DNA from: Streptomyces venezuelae
Lineage (GTDB): Bacteria; Actinomycetota; Actinomycetes; Streptomycetales; Streptomycetaceae
DNA length: 64,000 nucleotides
Assembly: GCF_008642295.1 (NCBI RefSeq)
Contig: NZ_CP029190.1
Coordinates: 7,299,501-7,363,500, forward strand
Direction of reading: 5' to 3'
Below, one piece after another: positions 62,948-64,000 of this stretch (the first letter of the stretch is position 1; every line of letters starts with the position of its first letter). The notes under the pieces are model-generated. The model saw nothing but the letters and a program-made list of their open reading frames with translations, had not been told where the DNA came from and did not search any database. The position numbers and the translations under genes are program-made.

Positions 62948-63265
62948 TCAGTCGCCGATGAAGAGGAGATAGCGATGCACCCCTTGCAAGGCCACCTCGC
63001 ATAGTGCTCGAACCTCGGCGACCCACTCACCACCCCGCTCAGCCGGAAGCCGGTCCAGCTCCGCGAGCAGCGTTGGGACCTGCCGGTGATTGAAAACGGC
63101 ATCGCCGTATGGGTCAAGCGCCCCGAGCATGGGGAACGCCGCCTTGTCCAGGCCGCCCAGAGTGGTCTCCCACGGTAGCCCGCACCCTGCCCTCGCCACG
63201 ACCTCGCCCTGGATCTCGCGGCACACCCTCATAGAGATCACCAAATGATCGTACTCGGGCAACAC
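62948..63265 (-). CDS. Small conserved-looking hypothetical protein
   Basis: A 105-residue protein (SMRVCREIQGEVVARAGCGL, then PWETTLGGLDKAAFPMLGAL and VALQGVHRYLLFIGD). The style is that of small conserved Streptomyces proteins; no named domain recognised. The start is GTG 63265, TTG 63262 or ATG 63232. It ends 8 bp after the IS630 transposase stop, on the other strand. It is separated from the next gene by 200 bp with nothing recognised. Confidence 0.75.
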   Translation of the reverse strand: MLPEYDHLVISMRVCREIQGEVVARAGCGLPWETTLGGLDKAAFPMLGALDPYGDAVFNHRQVPTLLAELDRLPAERGGEWVAEVRALCEVALQGVHRYLLFIGD

Positions 63266-63465
63266 GGCTATGGAACCAGGCGAACGTTCCCTGCTACGGC
63301 ACTAGATCACGCCCTCACCGGAGCGAGCAGGGCGTTGGTGCCCACGCCTTGTTCAGGGGCGGACAGAACTCCGCCCGTGCACCCGCCAGCGAATGGCCAG
63401 CGCGACCCCCGCGGGAGGCGGCACGTCCCCGTCTGTGATGATCGCTCCTTGACGAGGAGGACGTT

Positions 63466-64000
63466 ATGGGTGACTGGGAAGAAGAGCCGACGGGCAGGCA
63501 TCGCCTGGACTGGGGCGCTGTCCGCTTCCGGGCCGGCGATGTGCTGTCGCTGGAATGCCCACCCACCGAGACCACAGTCGCTTCGGTCTCTCGCTTCTAC
63601 GTGTCCGTACGGTGGCCGTGGAACGACGTCGACCCGGAGGCGCACAGCTTCTGCTGGAACGGCGAGACCGCGCTGCCCACGCCGGAGGCTTTCGACTGGG
63701 ACCGTACGTACTTCCGTACCGTGCCGGCGGAAACAGACCTGAAGGCTGGCGACACCTGCCTGGTGGGAATCGTGCCGACCGTGGTGCACGTCGCGGCCGT
63801 CCACCACTTCGATCCACCTCTGGTGACCGGCATGCTGCCCCGCCCCGCCTGCTACCTCGAAATCCTGCGGCAGGGCGAAGCTCACGATCCCGAGCTCGAG
63901 GACCAGGGATATGCCCTCGACCCGGTCGGCGCTGAACCCATCCGCATCGAGTTGCTGTTCCGTCCCTACGCCTTCCTGGAGGCAGGCGACGAAGTCGTTG
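63466..64000 (+). CDS. Hypothetical protein, runs off the window
   Basis: An open gene from ATG 63466 (GAGGAGG seven bases upstream, very good) to the end of the window, at least 178 codons with no stop. It begins MGDWEEEPTGRHRLDWGAVR and contains SRFYVSVRWPWNDVDPEAHS and AGDTCLVGIVPTVVHVAAVH. Trp-rich and acidic, no signal peptide or membrane segment. Family not recognised. The C-terminus lies outside the window. Confidence 0.8.
   Translation, partial: MGDWEEEPTGRHRLDWGAVRFRAGDVLSLECPPTETTVASVSRFYVSVRWPWNDVDPEAHSFCWNGETALPTPEAFDWDRTYFRTVPAETDLKAGDTCLVGIVPTVVHVAAVHHFDPPLVTGMLPRPACYLEILRQGEAHDPELEDQGYALDPVGAEPIRIELLFRPYAFLEAGDEVV

Overview
The window is high-GC actinobacterial DNA, almost certainly from a Streptomyces-type genome. 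Third-position GC is strong, GTG and TTG starts are frequent, and the families are typical: SDR plus MmyB-type regulator, SigJ-type sigma factor, Rpf-like and CHAP secreted proteins, DUF6233. No rRNA, tRNA, replication origin or CRISPR array was seen. The region reads as an accessory part of the chromosome: short runs of ordinary genes separated by at least fourteen insertion sequences or fragments (IS701 x2, several IS5-type, IS110 x3, IS630 x2, ISL3, IS3, IS256).

Layout. 1-12.7 kb: scattered single genes (membrane protein, L7/L12-like zinc protein, HopJ-like protein, broken DUF3800 gene, FGE-fold protein, 2H phosphoesterase, ankyrin protein, S1-domain protein) with one intact IS701 and two IS5 relics. 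13.1-16.8 kb: a tightly coupled three-gene operon with two solute-binding-like surface proteins, one carrying a vWA domain, and a membrane protein. 17-18.8 kb: SDR gene and MmyB-type regulator around a perfect 17-bp inverted repeat. 18.8-25.8 kb: three secreted proteins with the same FG-GAP/VCBS propeller tail but different heads (unknown, Rpf-like transglycosylase, CHAP), a tiny secreted protein and a TrmB/LuxR-type regulator. 26-34.6 kb: nested insertion sequences around an AraC regulator, a DUF4259-SMI1 protein and a methyltransferase. 34.6-37.9 kb: a compact cluster with a UDP-sulfoquinovose-synthase-like enzyme, an 80-residue peptide with a Thr/Ser/Pro-rich tail, and a polypeptide-GalNAc-transferase-like glycosyltransferase. 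38-50.5 kb: broken genes, an ISL3 unit with a DUF4241 passenger, SMI1-type proteins and a second IS110. 50.5-59 kb: a redox/detoxification gene group (MBL hydrolases, TetR, alpha/beta hydrolase, SDR, nitroreductase, NmrA-like protein, SigJ-like sigma factor). 59-64 kb: a WD40 gene destroyed by IS5 and IS630 insertions, then two ordinary genes, the last running off the window.

Main points. (1) The 34.6-37.9 kb cluster has the parts expected of an O-glycosylated ribosomal peptide pathway, possibly with a sulfonated sugar. (2) Both full-length IS110 copies have a ~225-nt non-coding left end whose two variable segments match the DNA flanking that same copy, as expected for a bridge RNA target-binding loop. 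(3) At least five insertions sit exactly in TAG stop codons and leave the host protein unchanged. (4) Many genes carry single-base frameshifts, which are either real decay or assembly error.
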